Source of the DNA: Avena insularis | Lineage: Eukaryota; Streptophyta; Magnoliopsida; Poales; Poaceae | Assembly: GCA_023614405.1 (NCBI GenBank) | Contig: CM042691.1 | Location: forward strand, 178,904,927 to 178,968,926 | DNA length: 64,000 nt | Reading direction: 5' to 3' | Shown here: positions 37,511 to 49,838 of the stretch, one piece after another | Position numbering within the stretch: position 1 is the first letter of the stretch | How the letters are laid out: each line of letters opens with the position of its first letter | Notes under the pieces: model-generated | The model's database searches: none | What the model was told of the DNA's origin: nothing | What the model saw: only the letters and a program-made list of their open reading frames with translations | Program-made: the position numbers and the translations under genes

Positions 37511-38479
37511 ACTCCATCATTCTAGAGACTTCTCCATCGTTTCTCTAGACCATGTTACCAAAATTGACATGTTTTCAGTAAATTGCCATATTGTCAATTT
37601 ATTTCAAGAATTTAGCCAGTACGATTGAATGGGTTTATCCATTAAATAGGTTACTTTGTGTGACAATTGGCACGATGTCATATCGAGCCATAATCTTTGA
37701 AGTTTCTTCACAAACAAAAACAATGTTGTCACTTGGATAAATTAAAAAATCAAATCTAGATTATCCCTTTGTAAGAAAAGCTTGATTGGCCAAGATGAAT
37801 CCAATGTACGGAGTACGAAACATAGACACGGTATCAACAACTATGGTTGTGCAAGTCAAAAAAAAGCAACTATGGCTGTGACCTTGGCCATCTTGTTTGA
37901 AAGGCGGAAGATGTTTATCAACTCATTAAATGCTCGAAAGCGTACAAGCGTCTGGGTCTATATGACGGGGACAACAAAGTTTCAACTTTAGAATTTTGAG
38001 AGAGCACCGAAATATGCCGCCCATCCATTAAAACAACTCGCCCATTCATTCAAACATCCAGCCCCAAACATACTTCACCTTTTTATAGAATGCAAAATTC
38101 CTCTTCTATCCCTGCTCCGGAAACAAGAACCCATGGAGCACTACAATAATAGAGGGATATAGGTGGTAATTTTGCGTTCGCCCACGTACATCACCCCATC
38201 GATGTAGTTCCCTTCCCTTATTCAATAAGTATTTACCTACCCGCCCACTCTAGCCTAACACAGATTTTATGGACCCACAAAGAAAGTGACCCGCATGTTA
38301 GTGACCCATATTTACGCGAGGTAGAGATTTCCATCGTTTGCAGTTGAAAAATTGAACATTTTTTGATAAACTGAGATCAACTCATTAAACTAGGCGAATC
38401 TAGCTCAGAAACTTGAAAAAATTTAAGATACTCGGGCTCTATTCATCAAATAATTCATACTTTGTGATAAAATTGGTGT
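37511..38479. other. Intergenic, nothing recognised
   Basis: No long ORF, LTR end or TIR was recognised. The short ORF at 37782-37991 has no identifiable domain. Confidence 0.4.
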
Positions 38480-38790
38480 CATGAGACTTTGAACCATAAA
38501 ATTGGTAACGCCATTCTATTCCACGAATATAACCATAAATTTTGAATATTATTGAAAATTACCTAAACACTAAACCCCATATACCCTAAAACCCTAAACA
38601 CTAATAAACCCCTAAACCCTGACCAAGTAGGTATCATGCACTTGTAGATCAAATTTAAGGTACTTTCATTAAATTTTGAAACACCATTCTATTCGACGAA
38701 TATATGCATAAAGCTTGAACATTATTGAAAATTCCCTAAACCCTAAACAACCCATAAAACCTGAACCCTCAACCCCTAAATACTAAAATC
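38480..38790. repeat. Third block of telomere-like repeat modules
   Basis: Two further AT-rich/CCCTAAA modules, with 'gtatcatgcacttgtagatc' at 38629 and 'gcttgaacattattgaaaat' at 38712, lie about 1.7 kb from the previous block in the same orientation. Confidence 0.7.
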
Positions 38791-38899
38791 CTTGGTTTGT
38801 GTGTATTCTACATATCGTGGAGCCAAATTTTGTTCTAAAATAATATACATTAGCTTTTACTACTAGCAACAAACAAGAACAAATATAAAAGTTATTGTA

Positions 38900-39042
38900 C
38901 TCTCTCTCTATTGGAGTAGTAGCTTGGATAGGTTGTTCAATACTTAGTACTACTAATAATTTCTCAAAAAAGTAGTACTAATCAGTACTAGTCTGTCTAA
39001 CTTTTCTAAGATGTATAGAGAAGTACAATGGAATAGAGGGAG
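38900..39042. mobile_element. Stowaway-like MITE, 143 bp
   Basis: The ends ctctctctattggagta and the complement of ccattgtacttctcta...tagagggag are imperfect inverted repeats with a CTCYCTC start. TA dinucleotides flank both ends (38898-38899, 39043-39044). Confidence 0.55.
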
Positions 39043-39083
39043 TATACTACTAGTAGTAATACACTATAGTACAATATGTACTA

Positions 39084-41787
39084 CACTACTAGGAAAATGA
39101 TTATAGATAGATTTTAATTCTATGGCACATATAGAAAAAATGCTCCACTAAAATTAATTTTGTGGCGCATATAGCAAATGCTCCATAGAATGCTTGCAAT
39201 TCTGTGGCGCACATAGCCATATGCGCCACAGAATTTCTGTAGGGCCCATATGGGCCTGACCCAGCACATGGGCATGCCAGAATTCTGAGGAGCATATTGC
39301 TATATGCGCCACAGAATTCTCACTTTCTATGGCGCATATAGCCATATGCGCCACAGAATGTGGAAAACAGATTTAAAAAAAGGTACCACCTACCACCCCT
39401 CTATCTTAAGACGAAAACCCTATCCCCATCGCCTCGCTAGACCAGCCCGCGGCCGCCAGACCACCCTGCCGCCGCCAGGCACCTCCCCTCGCACCTCCTC
39501 TCGCTCGTCGCCCGCCGCCGCCAGGCACCTCCCCTCGCACCTCCTCTCGCTCGCCTCTAGGAAGCCCAGCGGCCGACATCGCCTGCTCGAGCCGCGAGCT
39601 CCGCCATCCCCTGCTCGCCCGCAGGTCCTCCTGCTCGACCGCGGCCTCGTGCCTCCTCGTCGTCCTTGTGCCTCCTCGCCGGCCTTGTGCCTCCTCGCGT
39701 TCCCCTGCCGTCCTCCTCCCGAGCTCAGCACTTGTGCCGGACCAGCGCCATGAGCGCCCAAGCCCTGCCCCCTAGGTCTCAGACACGCTTTAATCGGATA
39801 TTGTATTTTTCACTAGTTACATATTGAATAATCCCCTATTGATCCATCAGTATATTGATGATTGACATCACTTTCACTTTAGTTCCTTTTGATTGATGGT
39901 TGTCGTTGATAGGCGTCCAAAGGAGGTCGATTATAAAATAAAAGAAAGTCATCATATTCCTCTCACGCATTGCATTGTAGAAAATGACTTGATCACTGAG
40001 ATATATAGTACGTGTAGCACTACTTGATACTACTAGCCCCCTTTCAGCATTGCGCACATGCATATGTGCATGCAGGTATCGCCGCTAGGGAATTATTAAC
40101 TAACAAGAAGGTTCCCTAATGTGGTACCGTATATGCATATCTTCTTAATTAATTAATTCTCTAGTAGTCTTAAGAGAAAGGTCATGTCGAGTCAGATAGT
40201 TCCACTAATAGGACAGCTTTACCTGCCTGTGATTTTAGTCCAACCACTTCTCTATGTTAACAGACCAAAGGTGCAGTCTCAATGGTTCTGATTGGCCTGC
40301 CAAATTTAATCGTTATCCAAGCAAGTTAGCACCCTTGGATGGATAATATCTAGTGTGTGGTGTCCGGGCTTGCCCCTGCACCAAGCCCACCTTGCCCCTG
40401 CACCAAGCCCACCTCACCACCGCTGCATAAGTAAGAATAGTGAATGATAAAGTGTATTATCATTTTTTATCAAATTTCACAAAATCCAAGTAATACAAGA
40501 TAAATGAGAAGTAGCTTATACATTTTTTAATCCACCAGCCATGATGGTTAGGATGATTCAATTAAGTTTCTCACAGCAAACTCATTGGACCAAGAGGAAA
40601 CGCAGTTACGGTCATGATACTCAACCTAACGGGTGTGTTTGTTCAGATAAGGAGATAATGAAATAGCTTAAATGTGTAGATCTGCACATTTATACATCCA
40701 AGTTGCTTTATTAAAGTTATTAAGTTGTTTCACTTTTCAATCAAGTTGGTTACCACCACTTTTCAATGAAGCTCTTAGTAGTTTAGGTTATTTGTTTGTT
40801 CAGTTAACACTTGTGCTTAGGATCCATTATTTTTATGGTGAATTAATAGGTGGCAAAGGGATTCGATGCATCAGCCGGCTGTGCCGGAGAGGGAAGGAGC
40901 GAAGACCCTGCTGGTGCTTGCGGAGGTGATACCGGGCGAGGACAGAGGTTCCGCAGGGCGATTTTTCTGGAATATGACCTCCGAGGTGGTCCACGCGATG
41001 TAATGGCCTGCTGCATCAAAGTTGTGGCCTCTTTGGAGGAGATCTCGAGATGCAAGGTGCGGGCTGGTCGCTTTTGACTCGGAGGGACTCGTGGGCGATC
41101 GCTGAGGCCCTAGCGGTGAGATCGGATGTCGTGGCGGAGATGCGAGACTCGTGGCCGACTTGCCGTCGGCGGAACACTCGGTGGTGTTGATGGTCAGGGA
41201 CACCAGCACCTCGGAGCAATGCCTGATGGCCGTGGAGCAACAGAGCGCGGTCCACCTACTGTCTTCCACCCATGCCCAGCGAGCGTCCCCGAGGTTGAGC
41301 AGAGTGGAGCTCGACTCGTTCCGTCTGGAATTCATTCAGGAGATAGAGGCTGCGGCTGTTCGAGCAAATGAATCGAATCAATCGTGAATTCGTGCGATTG
41401 TGTGATTTCGAACTTGTACTCTCCCATGACTTGTGTGTGTAACACTTGGACTCTCTATATTGATGTATTTTGTCACTTTGTATGAATTTCAGTGAGTTTC
41501 TGGGTATTCCTGTGAGTTTTGTGCATTTCTGTGATATATTATTGTATTCTGGTATATTTCCTGTGTATTCTGTGTATTTTTGCTGTATTCTGGGTTTTTT
41601 TAAATCCTGAGACAAAATTATGTGGCGCATATGGCATATGCGCCACAAAATGTTGAGAATTATGTGGCGCATATGGCATATGGACCACATAATGTTGAAT
41701 TTTAGTGGCGAGGATTTAGTTGCGACTCCCATATGTGCCACAGAATTCCAATTTGGTGCGCCACTGGTAGCGTTTTTCCTAGTAGTG
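39084..41787. mobile_element. Non-autonomous CACTA element, 2.7 kb
   Basis: It begins CACTACTAGGAAAA and ends TTTTTCCTAGTAGTG, perfect inverted CACTA ends, flanked by the 3-bp duplication cta (39081-39083 and 41788-41790). Subterminal zones (39110-39360 and 41618-41765) hold repeated near-palindromes of the form tggcgcatatggcatatgcg, likely transposase-binding sites. The interior holds a GC-rich block (39420-39780) with an internal repeat of the ccgccgccaggcacctcccc unit, an unremarkable AT-rich stretch, and a second GC-rich block (40850-41390) that looks like a captured host fragment. No TNP1/TNP2 transposase was seen. Confidence 0.88.
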
Positions 41788-42179
41788 CTAGTACTACTAC
41801 TCCCTCTGTTTGGGATGCCATTTAGCCAATTTGATATATTAACACAAAAAATTCAATTATAGGTTGGTGTCGAAGACATGCATGCAGTACTCCGTTTCTC
41901 CCCTGCAGCACTGTACACTCTACACTAGTCACCATGCTTTTTTGTCTCTATCTAGGAGTAGATATTCTTGCCTCTCATGTGGATCTGTTTGTCTGGTACA
42001 GTACCGTGTGACACTTGCTTTACTCACTTGTCAACTTTTTGCAGTCTTTTTTTTGTTTTGACAAAGAAGTGTGAAGCATGGTGAGAAGTAGTCATAGAGG
42101 AAGGGCCAGTTGCCTAGCGTATTCCTGTAAGTATAGTACCAAACTCAATCAGTATAGTCCTTAGCAAACGAAACCGGAT
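41788..42179. other. Intergenic DNA right of the CACTA element
   Basis: A single Stowaway-like end (actccctctgtttgggatgc) occurs near 41800 without a partner that I could find. There is no ORF of interest. Confidence 0.4.
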
Positions 42180-42840
42180 TTTTGGCCGGCGAGCACTACA
42201 AGTGCGTGTACCTCTGGCCGGCGGATTCCACCGCGGTCTAGCAGCTATGGACATCTTCGAGTATGTGGTGATGATTGAGTTCCCCTATGACGGCTGCTTT
42301 AGCTTGGTCTCCTTCAACAAGCTCGACGAGCACAAGATTGTGCGCCCGCACGGCCCATACTCCTGCATTGATCTCGCCTGTCGTTTCATCGCCTCACCGG
42401 CAGGGCTCCTTCCCCACATGAATGAGGCCCACGGGATCATAGTAACTAGGGCCATCAACAGCATCGCCTTATTTTGCCTAATGTCGATTCCGCCACTAGC
42501 AAGCATGGGGGGATTCATGTGCATCTTCTATGGGGATGACGATACCATGTTCGGCCTGACAATCAGCATGCTCGGACCGGCTGCTGTTGTGTCCTTGGTG
42601 TGCATCAGGCAGGACATGTGCTTGTGACCGCGGTGCACAGTGAACCTGTGTGCGCCTATCCCGTCGGGGTCGGCATACTTCTCGATGGTTGAGACACTTA
42701 ATGCAGTAACCGAGTTGTCGAGCAGCTCGTCGCTGGCCAACTTCCCGTCCGACAAGCTCACAACATAGGTTGCCTCCGCAGTTCCTGCTCAAGGGTGGAG
42801 AGTCCACCCATGGATCTTTTTGGGTTTGCATCGACAAGAA
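42180..42840 (+). pseudogene. SINA-like zinc-finger protein pseudogene
   Basis: The + frame 42202-42627 contains 'RPHGPYSCIDLACRFIASP' then 'AGLLPHMNEAHG', matching the SIAH/SINA zinc-finger pattern CPxxPCxCxxxxCxFxGxxxxLxxHxxxxH but with the first Cys replaced by Arg. Plant SINA-like proteins are RING E3 ubiquitin ligases with this second zinc module and a substrate-binding domain. Downstream similarity ('AVVSLVCIRQDM') runs into a stop at 42625 and continues weakly beyond to about 42840. The RING domain is absent upstream. The missing ligand, missing RING and stop make this a decayed fragment. Confidence 0.65.
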
Positions 42841-43844
42841 AAATGATCTTAATCTATGGCTAATGATCCTAACAAGACTGTAATGGTGTATTAGTAGATA
42901 GTACTATTAGTAGTAGTACTATTACTATTTTACTACTCCAGTTTACTAGTACTAGTAGTAGTCAAATGTAGGTTCTCTTTTTGCACTAGGAAGGATGCAT
43001 TTTGGATGTAAACTAAGTTTTCTGCTAATGTTATTATGTTCACTTCTATGGCATGGACCAGAGATAAACACACTAATTGTTCATATTGTGCTTCGATTTA
43101 GTCCTCTTAACTCAGTGATTACAAAATTTTATGCACAAACTTGTCAATTCAACTTGATTTAAGTCTTGAACTAGGATTGATGTCGAAATTGTGTTGGTGT
43201 GGACTACACGTTGATGTGGGTCCAGCGTGCATGAGAGGTTGCCCTATAATTTTCCACGTAGAGCCTCCCGTATCTTGAACAAATTGCAGGCCCAATGTTT
43301 CCATGTCAACTCCCCCTTTCCCTTCCCGCGTATCCTTCCGGGTAACCAACGCCACGCCGTTTTTACACCATGCCACTTTATTTTTGTTTTGTTTGAGAGA
43401 AGGGGAAAAGTGAGGCTTGGACCAATTCAGCCTATTAGACCCATTGGGTTAGATTACTGAAAAAACAAAATTAGCCCAACATCCATACTAAAAAGGAAAT
43501 TCAGCTCAGATGCGAGAGAAAACTGGAGGCAACTCCAAAGAAGCCCACCTTACTAACCTTGTGATGAGGACATACTTGAAGAAATACCGTTCACATTCCC
43601 GTGGACATTGGTCTGGGTGGTGTAATTCTTAAAGAAACGATGCTTGCATTAGTCACACTTAACGATGGGCAGTTCTATGTTGGGCACACGATACTTCTTC
43701 GGACTCGAACTCGACCCACCCGAGCCGCCTCTCACCATAATCGAGCTCCAACCACGAGATGCGCTCGCGCAGGAAGATCAAGGCACAAGCCAAGGGAAAA
43801 ATTAACTAGGGTTAGGGATTTGAGATATGTGGTTAAAATCTTTT
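42841..43844. other. Intergenic DNA with an ACT/AGT-rich microsatellite
   Basis: The region 42888-42965 is rich in AGT/ACT triplets (tattagtagtagtactatta style). The rest has no recognisable gene. The junction with the truncated Athila-like element is near 43845. Confidence 0.45.
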
Positions 43845-44851
43845 CCTCCACAGTCTTGTTGAAAGTGGTTTGTTTACTAATAAAGTCTTTGAGCATGACT
43901 TCAAGTTTAGAGGGGGCACTTCTAGCATTGTTGTAGGAGTTTCCATAGGTATTGCCATTATTAGGAGGATAAGGCCTATAATTGTTGTTACTACCAAAAT
44001 TATTCCTATAGGCATTGTTGTTGAAATTGTTGTTTCTAATGAAGTTCACATAAACTTGCTCTTCTTGAGAAACCAAAGAGGCTAAGGGAACATTATTTGG
44101 ATCTAAAGGAGCTTTCCCATTAACAACCATAGCCATAATAACATCTATCTTATCACTCAAAGAGGAGGTTTCTTCAACAGAATTTACCTTCTTACCATGT
44201 GGAGCTCTCTCAGTGTGCCATTCAGAATAATTAACCATCATATTATCAAGGAGTTTTATTGTATCACCCAAGGTGATGGTCATAAAGGTACCTCCAGCAG
44301 CTGAATCCAATAGGTTTCTTGAAGAGAAGTTCAAACCTGCATAAAAAGTCTGGATAATCATCCAAGCAGTAAGTCCATGAGTGGGACAATTCTTAACCAA
44401 AGATTTCACTCTTTCCCAAGCTTGAGCAACATTTTCATTATCAAGTTGTTTAAATTTCATAATATCACTTCTCATATATATAATCTTAGCAGGAGGGTAG
44501 TACTTTCCAATAAAAGCATCTTTGCACTTAATCCAAGAATCAATACTATTTCTAGGCAAGGATAGCAACAATTCTTTATCTTTTCCTCCCAAGGAGAAAG
44601 GAAAACTTGAGCTTAATAATATCTCCATCTACATCCTTATACTTTTGCATCTCACAAAGTTCAACAAAGTTATTGAGATGGGCAGTAGCATCATCAGAAC
44701 TAGCACCAGAAAATTGCTCTCTCATCACAAGATTCAACAAAGCAGGCTTAATTTCCTAAAAGGTAGCATCAAGAGCAATAGGAGTGCTAAGGAAATCATT
44801 GTTGTTTGTGCTAGTGAAGTCACACAACTTGGTGTTCTTAGCAGAGTTCAT
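43845..44851 (-). pseudogene. Broken gag of the truncated Athila-like element
   Basis: The - strand ATG at 44851 starts 'MNSAKNTKLCDFTSTNNNDF'. An in-frame TAG follows near 44759 and a frameshift near 44600. The main open part (from 44628) contains 'LLSLPRNSIDSWIKCKDAF', 'MKFKQLDNENVAQAWERVK' and 'LTAWMIIQTFYAGLNFSSR', the core of a Ty3/Gypsy Gag (capsid-forming). It ends in an Asn/Tyr/Pro-rich tail ('NNNFNNNAYRNNF') and 'LKDFISKQTTFNKTVEEK' where similarity breaks. This is the Athila-type Gag that is missing from the 12350-34066 copy. Confidence 0.72.
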
Positions 44852-45098
44852 TTTGGCAAAAGTGGAGCAAGCCAAAAACAGCAGCAGGAGCTAGAGCAGG
44901 AACTAATTTTTTTGTGTTTTTTATAAGAGAAAGCAAACCAAACTAAACTAATTTTTTTTGGAGTTTTTGATAAAAAGAGGCAAACAAAACCAAGCAAAAG
45001 AAACTAAGCAAACCAAAAACAAAGTAAAGAGAAAGGTTGAGGAGGACTCCCCTTGTGAAGACGTCCTTAGCCTCCCTAGCAACAGCACTAGAAAATCT

Positions 45099-48000
45099 TG
45101 ATGGCGCTACGTCAACGTGGAGCGCTTCATCGGGAAACCCCAAGAGCAAGGTATGATGCAGCACAGCAGCAAGTCTTCCCTCAGTAAGAAACCAAGGTTA
45201 TCGAACCAGTAGGAGGAAGGAAATGTCTCAAAGGTGTTGCAAGCAACATGGAAACCTGCACAACACAAACTCAGGACTTTGCCCCAACTAACAGTGAGGT
45301 TGTTAATCTCACCGGTTGCTATAACAAAGGATTAACTGTATGGTGTGGAAGGTGATGATGGTTTGCAACAAGTAAACAGTAACAGTGGAAGATGTATCAA
45401 TGGTAAAGATTGGACCAGGGTCCATAGTTCACTAGAGGTGTTCTCCTTAGATAAACAAACATGGCATGCTGGGTAAACAAATTATAGCAAGGCAATTGAC
45501 AGGACTGAGTAAGGCATAACAATGCAATACTAGACATAAAGATCATATGAGATTCGATTGGGCAATACAACAAGATACATAGACCGCCATCCAACTGCAT
45601 CTATGACTAGAAGTCCACCTTTGGGTTATCATCCGAACCCCCTCCAGTATTAAGTTGCAATGCATACAACCGCTTAAGCAAAGTGTGTAAGGTAAACAAT
45701 CTAGTTGTTCCATGAACAAGAGACCATTGTTTTCTCCCTAGTGGCAACAACACATCTACAACCTTAGATATTTCTGTCACTTCCCTTGATTAAATAGAGG
45801 CATGAACCCACTATCGAGCATAAATACCCCCTCTTGGAGTCACTAGCGACTACTTGGCCAAGATAGCTACTAACAACGGAGAGCATGCAAGATCACAAAC
45901 AACACATACATGATAGAATCAATAAGACAAAACCATTAATCAATCTGACGTAGTAATCTCAATATCCATCGGATCCCCGTGAACACAACATGCATGATTA
46001 CAAATAGATGAGATGTTGATCATGAACGGAGTGTTGGAGATATGCCCTAGAGGCAATAATAAATATAGTTATTATTATATCTTTGTGTTTATGATAAATG
46101 TTTACATTCATGCTATAATAGTATTAACAAGGAAACATTAATACTTGTGTGATTTGTAAACTTAAATTGAATTCCCTAGTAAAGCCTCTTCATAATACTA
46201 GCTTGTTGGTTAATAAATGATTGTGGTTTCCCTATCATGAACATAGAGATGTTATTAACAACAAGATCATATCGTTAGGAGAATGATATGGTGGACATAC
46301 TCCTATAGATAAGCGTAGCATAAAGATCAAGTCATTTTAATAGTTCAATTGCTATATGCTTTCTGATACATAGTAACCTAATTCCTTCGACCATGAGATC
46401 ATGCATATCACCTTTACCGGATGGATGCTTTGATGACATCAAACACCACACCGTAACTAGGTGGCTATAAAGGTGGCATTGAGTGTTCGAAAAGTATTGG
46501 TTGAGACACATGGATCAAGAGTGGGGTTTGTCCATCCATATGACGGATAGATATACTCTGGGCCCTCTCGGTGAAATGTCATCCAATTAGCTTACAAGCA
46601 TGTGACTGGCTCACAAGGGATCACATATCACGGGAAAGAGAAAAGAGTACTTATCGGTAACGAGGTTGAACTAGGTATGCAGAGATACCGACGATCATAA
46701 CCTCGGATAAGTAAACTATCGTGAGACAAATGGAAATTGGTATCGTATGTAAGTGGTTCATTCGATCGCAAAGTAATCGTAGAAATATGTGGGAGCCATA
46801 TGAATTTCCAAATTCCTCTGTTGGTTATTGATCGGAGAAGTGTCTCGATCATGTCCGCATAATTCACGAACCGTAGGGAGACACACTTAAGGATTCGACG
46901 TTGTTTGAGTAGTTATGGAATGATGAGAAAGAGACCAAATGTTGTTCGGAGTCTCGGATGGGATTCGGGATATCGAGATCCGGAATGGTCTGGAGAATAA
47001 GATTCATATAAGGAAAGTCCTGTTTCGGAGTTGGAGAATGGTTCCGGTGTTTTCATCGGGAATGTTCTAGAAGGTTATGGAATGTCCGGCACGGAGGGGA
47101 AGGGTACATGAATGTGTCATACCAAGTTGGAATGATTGCATCATGTACTATGTGTCATCGCTGAACAAAATAGAGGGTTTAATCAAATCCTAGTTTGAAA
47201 AGTCAAATGCCAATTTGAAAAGTCAAACGGCTATTTTGGGAAGTGGAGGGGAAGGTGGAAACCGAGTTGGGGAGGAGTTCCTCCCCTCCACCGCCGGCCC
47301 CTTGGGAAACCGAGTTGGGGAGGGACTCCCCTCCCCTAGCGCGCCCCTCCACCTATATAAGGAGGGGCAGGGCTGTCCCTCCTAGCACACAAGATTACAC
47401 CTCTCACACCCCGCAAACCCTAGCCGCCGGCGCCGCCACCTCCTACTGCTGCCGCCGCCGCCCTAGGGCAAACCGCCGACACCTAGGTCAAACCCTAGCC
47501 GCCGGCCTAGCCCATCCTTGGTGTGTCTAAACCCTAGATCACCGAGGGCTCTCTCATAGTCCACCATACTCGCTCCGGCTTAATGCAAGCCTGCTGAGAT
47601 CTCCTCTACTTCCGGTACCACGTTGTCTCGGGAATCGCGAGGAGAGTGCTACAACCTCCGCCTCTTGGAACAAGGGAGAGGAAGGTCTTCGCCGAAAACC
47701 GAACGGTGACTGATCATGCGGGAGCGCTGCCGAACGCTTGGCCTTGAAGGATCGTCTACACGATCTTGAGATCGGGAAGAGTACGACTACATCACCCACG
47801 AGAATCCGCTCTCATTAAACACTTTGGAATCTTCGAGGGTGAGTTATTCCATCGACTCGTTGCTACAATCTAGTAGATAGATCTTGGCTTGTTTGTTTGT
47901 ATGCGATAGAAATTTTTTGTTTTCCATGCTACGAAACCCTACACGGAGCTCACAAGATCTAGACATGAAAGTACAAGGAGGAGATACAGCCATCTAGATA

Positions 48001-48557
48001 CTACATGGACTCATAGTCTAAGGTGGAACTACTCACGCTTCATACCGGAGGCTGGCGTGATGAAGAAGAAGGCCTCCGGGGTTATCTCTCCTCCGGCAAG
48101 GTGCCGCGAAGAGCTTCAGATCCCCCCGATCTAGGGACGATGGTGGCAGCGACTACGGACGGTTTCCTGAAATATTGATCGGGTGCTTAGGGTTTATAGG
48201 CGAAGAGGCGAGGGTCGAGGCGGCAGGGGGCCCACACTGCCCAAGCTGGCCCACCTAGGCAGTGCACGGGGTGCAGCCGCCCTGTGGCGCCCCTCCGTCT
48301 CTCCTCTAGACTCCGTGTTCTCCTCGGTGAAATATTGACTTTGGCTTTTGTCCCGTCTAATTCCGAGAATATTTTCTTACTAGCTTTTCTGAAACCAAAA
48401 ACAACAGAAAACAGGCAACTGGCACTGTGGCAACTTGTTAATAGGTTAGTACTAGAAAGCATATGAAAAGCACCTCAAAGTGTGGACAAAGCAAAGCAAA
48501 GTAGATACTAAACAAGCATGGAACATCAAAAATTATAGATACGTTTCCGACGTATCA
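45099..48557 (-). repeat. 5' LTR of the truncated Athila-like element
   Basis: It matches 12350-13926. The left piece is 45099-46031 and the right piece is 47949-48557, with the Angela-like insertion and TSD between. Confidence 0.83.
46032..47943 (+). mobile_element. Angela/BARE/WIS-like solo LTR (Copia), 1912 bp
   Basis: It begins TGTTGGAGATATGCCCTAG and ends cgaaaccctaca. A perfect 5-bp duplication cggag flanks it (46027-46031, 47944-47948), and the host LTR sequence continues across. A TATA-like 'cctatataagg' lies at about 47352, followed by a GC-rich leader. No internal domain remains, so it arose by LTR-LTR recombination. The short ORFs inside are not genes. Confidence 0.92.
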
Positions 48558-49193
48558 TATACTTCCATACTTCCGGAGACAGTTTGGCCAACCGCTTCGA
48601 AAAAAACCAATTTATTAGCAACTGTCGTCGAAAGTAGGAAGCCAAAACCGTCGTCCACCCATAGTGGAGAACCATTCTATTGTAGTGATCTATCGCCTCT
48701 GCTCACGCTCCCGCCGGTGAAAATTTGGGAGAGGGTTTTTGAAGGAAAAAATGAAGTGGTTTGTGTGCCACTAGCAAAAGGGGCCACCAAAGGTGAAGGA
48801 ACAATATAGAGAGAACCATTCTATTGTAGTGATCTATCGCCTCTGCTCACCCTCCCGCAGGTGAAAATTTGGGAGAGGGTTTTTGAAGGAAAAAAATGAA
48901 GTGGTTTGTGTGCCACTAGCAAAAGGGGCCACCAAAGGTGAAGGAACAATATAGAAGGACGCGGAAGGACAAGTACGCTGTCCGGACTGACGCAACCCAG
49001 ATCCAAATTTGATGCATAGATGGGTCGATATACACAATTTGGTCCAGATGGGTCTGACTAGCACGCAGCTGTCCACCAGTCCGCTCAGACATGTTCAAAC
49101 GCCGATGGACCAGTTGAGTCGGCCCGGTGAAGATGCCCTAAGAGCCCAACCCATTGTGATCGGCCTTACAGGTTACAACAGCAGATGAAGAAA
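48558..49193. repeat. Intergenic DNA with a 144-bp tandem duplication
   Basis: A segment starting gagaaccattctattgtagt at 48667 repeats almost exactly at 48811 (period 144) and runs to about 48955, with only a few differences. Nothing else was recognised in this stretch. Confidence 0.75.
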
Positions 49194-49838
49194 TACTCCC
49201 TCCGTCCACTTCTGTAAGTCGCGGAAGGGATTTCCGACAACTCCCGAATTACTTGTAAAGTACCAGATTACCCCCTGGACAATCAGTTTGATATTCAAAT
49301 TACATCGCCTATCGCAATATCATCTTCCTTGCTAATCTACTGCAAGTAGCTCGCCGGCCACTGACCCCAACAAAATCGATCACCTCCCGTCCGGCCGCTC
49401 CCAGCAGAATCGATCCAGCAGGAGCAGCTGATCTAGGTTCGATCTCTCCTCCCATCCCGGCCTCCAAGCAGAATCAATCTAGCAGAGCAGTAGCAGCAGC
49501 ACACACACCTCGACAGCAGCAGCGCACACCTCGCAAGCGGCCAACCCGAGAAGCAGCAACAGCACACGCCTTGCTGGCAGCAGGTGGCCGGCCCCAGCAG
49601 CAGCGCACACCTCGCCGGCGGCCGGCCCTGGCAGCAGCGACGTCGCTCCCAGCAGCATAAGCACCTCGCCGGCGGCTGGCCCCAACAGCAGCGACGTCGC
49701 CCCCAGCAGCAGAAGCACCTCACCGATAGCCGGCCTCACCGAGAGTAACTCCAGGCTCGGGCCACCTCTAGGCACTCGCCTGTATCTCGTCGTCGGCTCC
49801 TTCTCCTCGTCTCCCTAGCAAGCTGATCATTATCAGCC

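Larger units (their letters stand above)
43845..48557 (-). mobile_element. Truncated Athila-like element: 5' LTR, leader and gag only
   Basis: The - strand order is LTR (48557 to 45099), PBS-like cacta/ctagcaacagcacta zone (about 45073-45090), leader, then broken gag that stops matching near 43845. There is no pol and no 3' LTR, so the left end is a deletion or recombination breakpoint. LTR and leader match the element at 12350-34066. Its LTR was later split by the Angela-like solo LTR. Confidence 0.8.

Noticed and set aside
39110..39360. Repeated palindromes that superficially resemble a CRISPR-like array
   Set aside because: Spacing is irregular and they are CACTA subterminal repeats in a plant genome.
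39304..39753. 149-aa Arg/Pro-rich ORF on the + strand and its - strand partner
   Set aside because: It is GC-rich low-complexity sequence inside the CACTA element, open in several frames, with an internal repeat. I do not call it a gene.
41151..41387. Short ORF that might be a captured host exon
   Set aside because: No domain was recognised. It is mentioned only as a possible captured fragment within the CACTA element.
47243..47530. 95-aa Pro/Arg-rich ORF on the + strand
   Set aside because: It lies within the GC-rich leader part of the Angela-like solo LTR.
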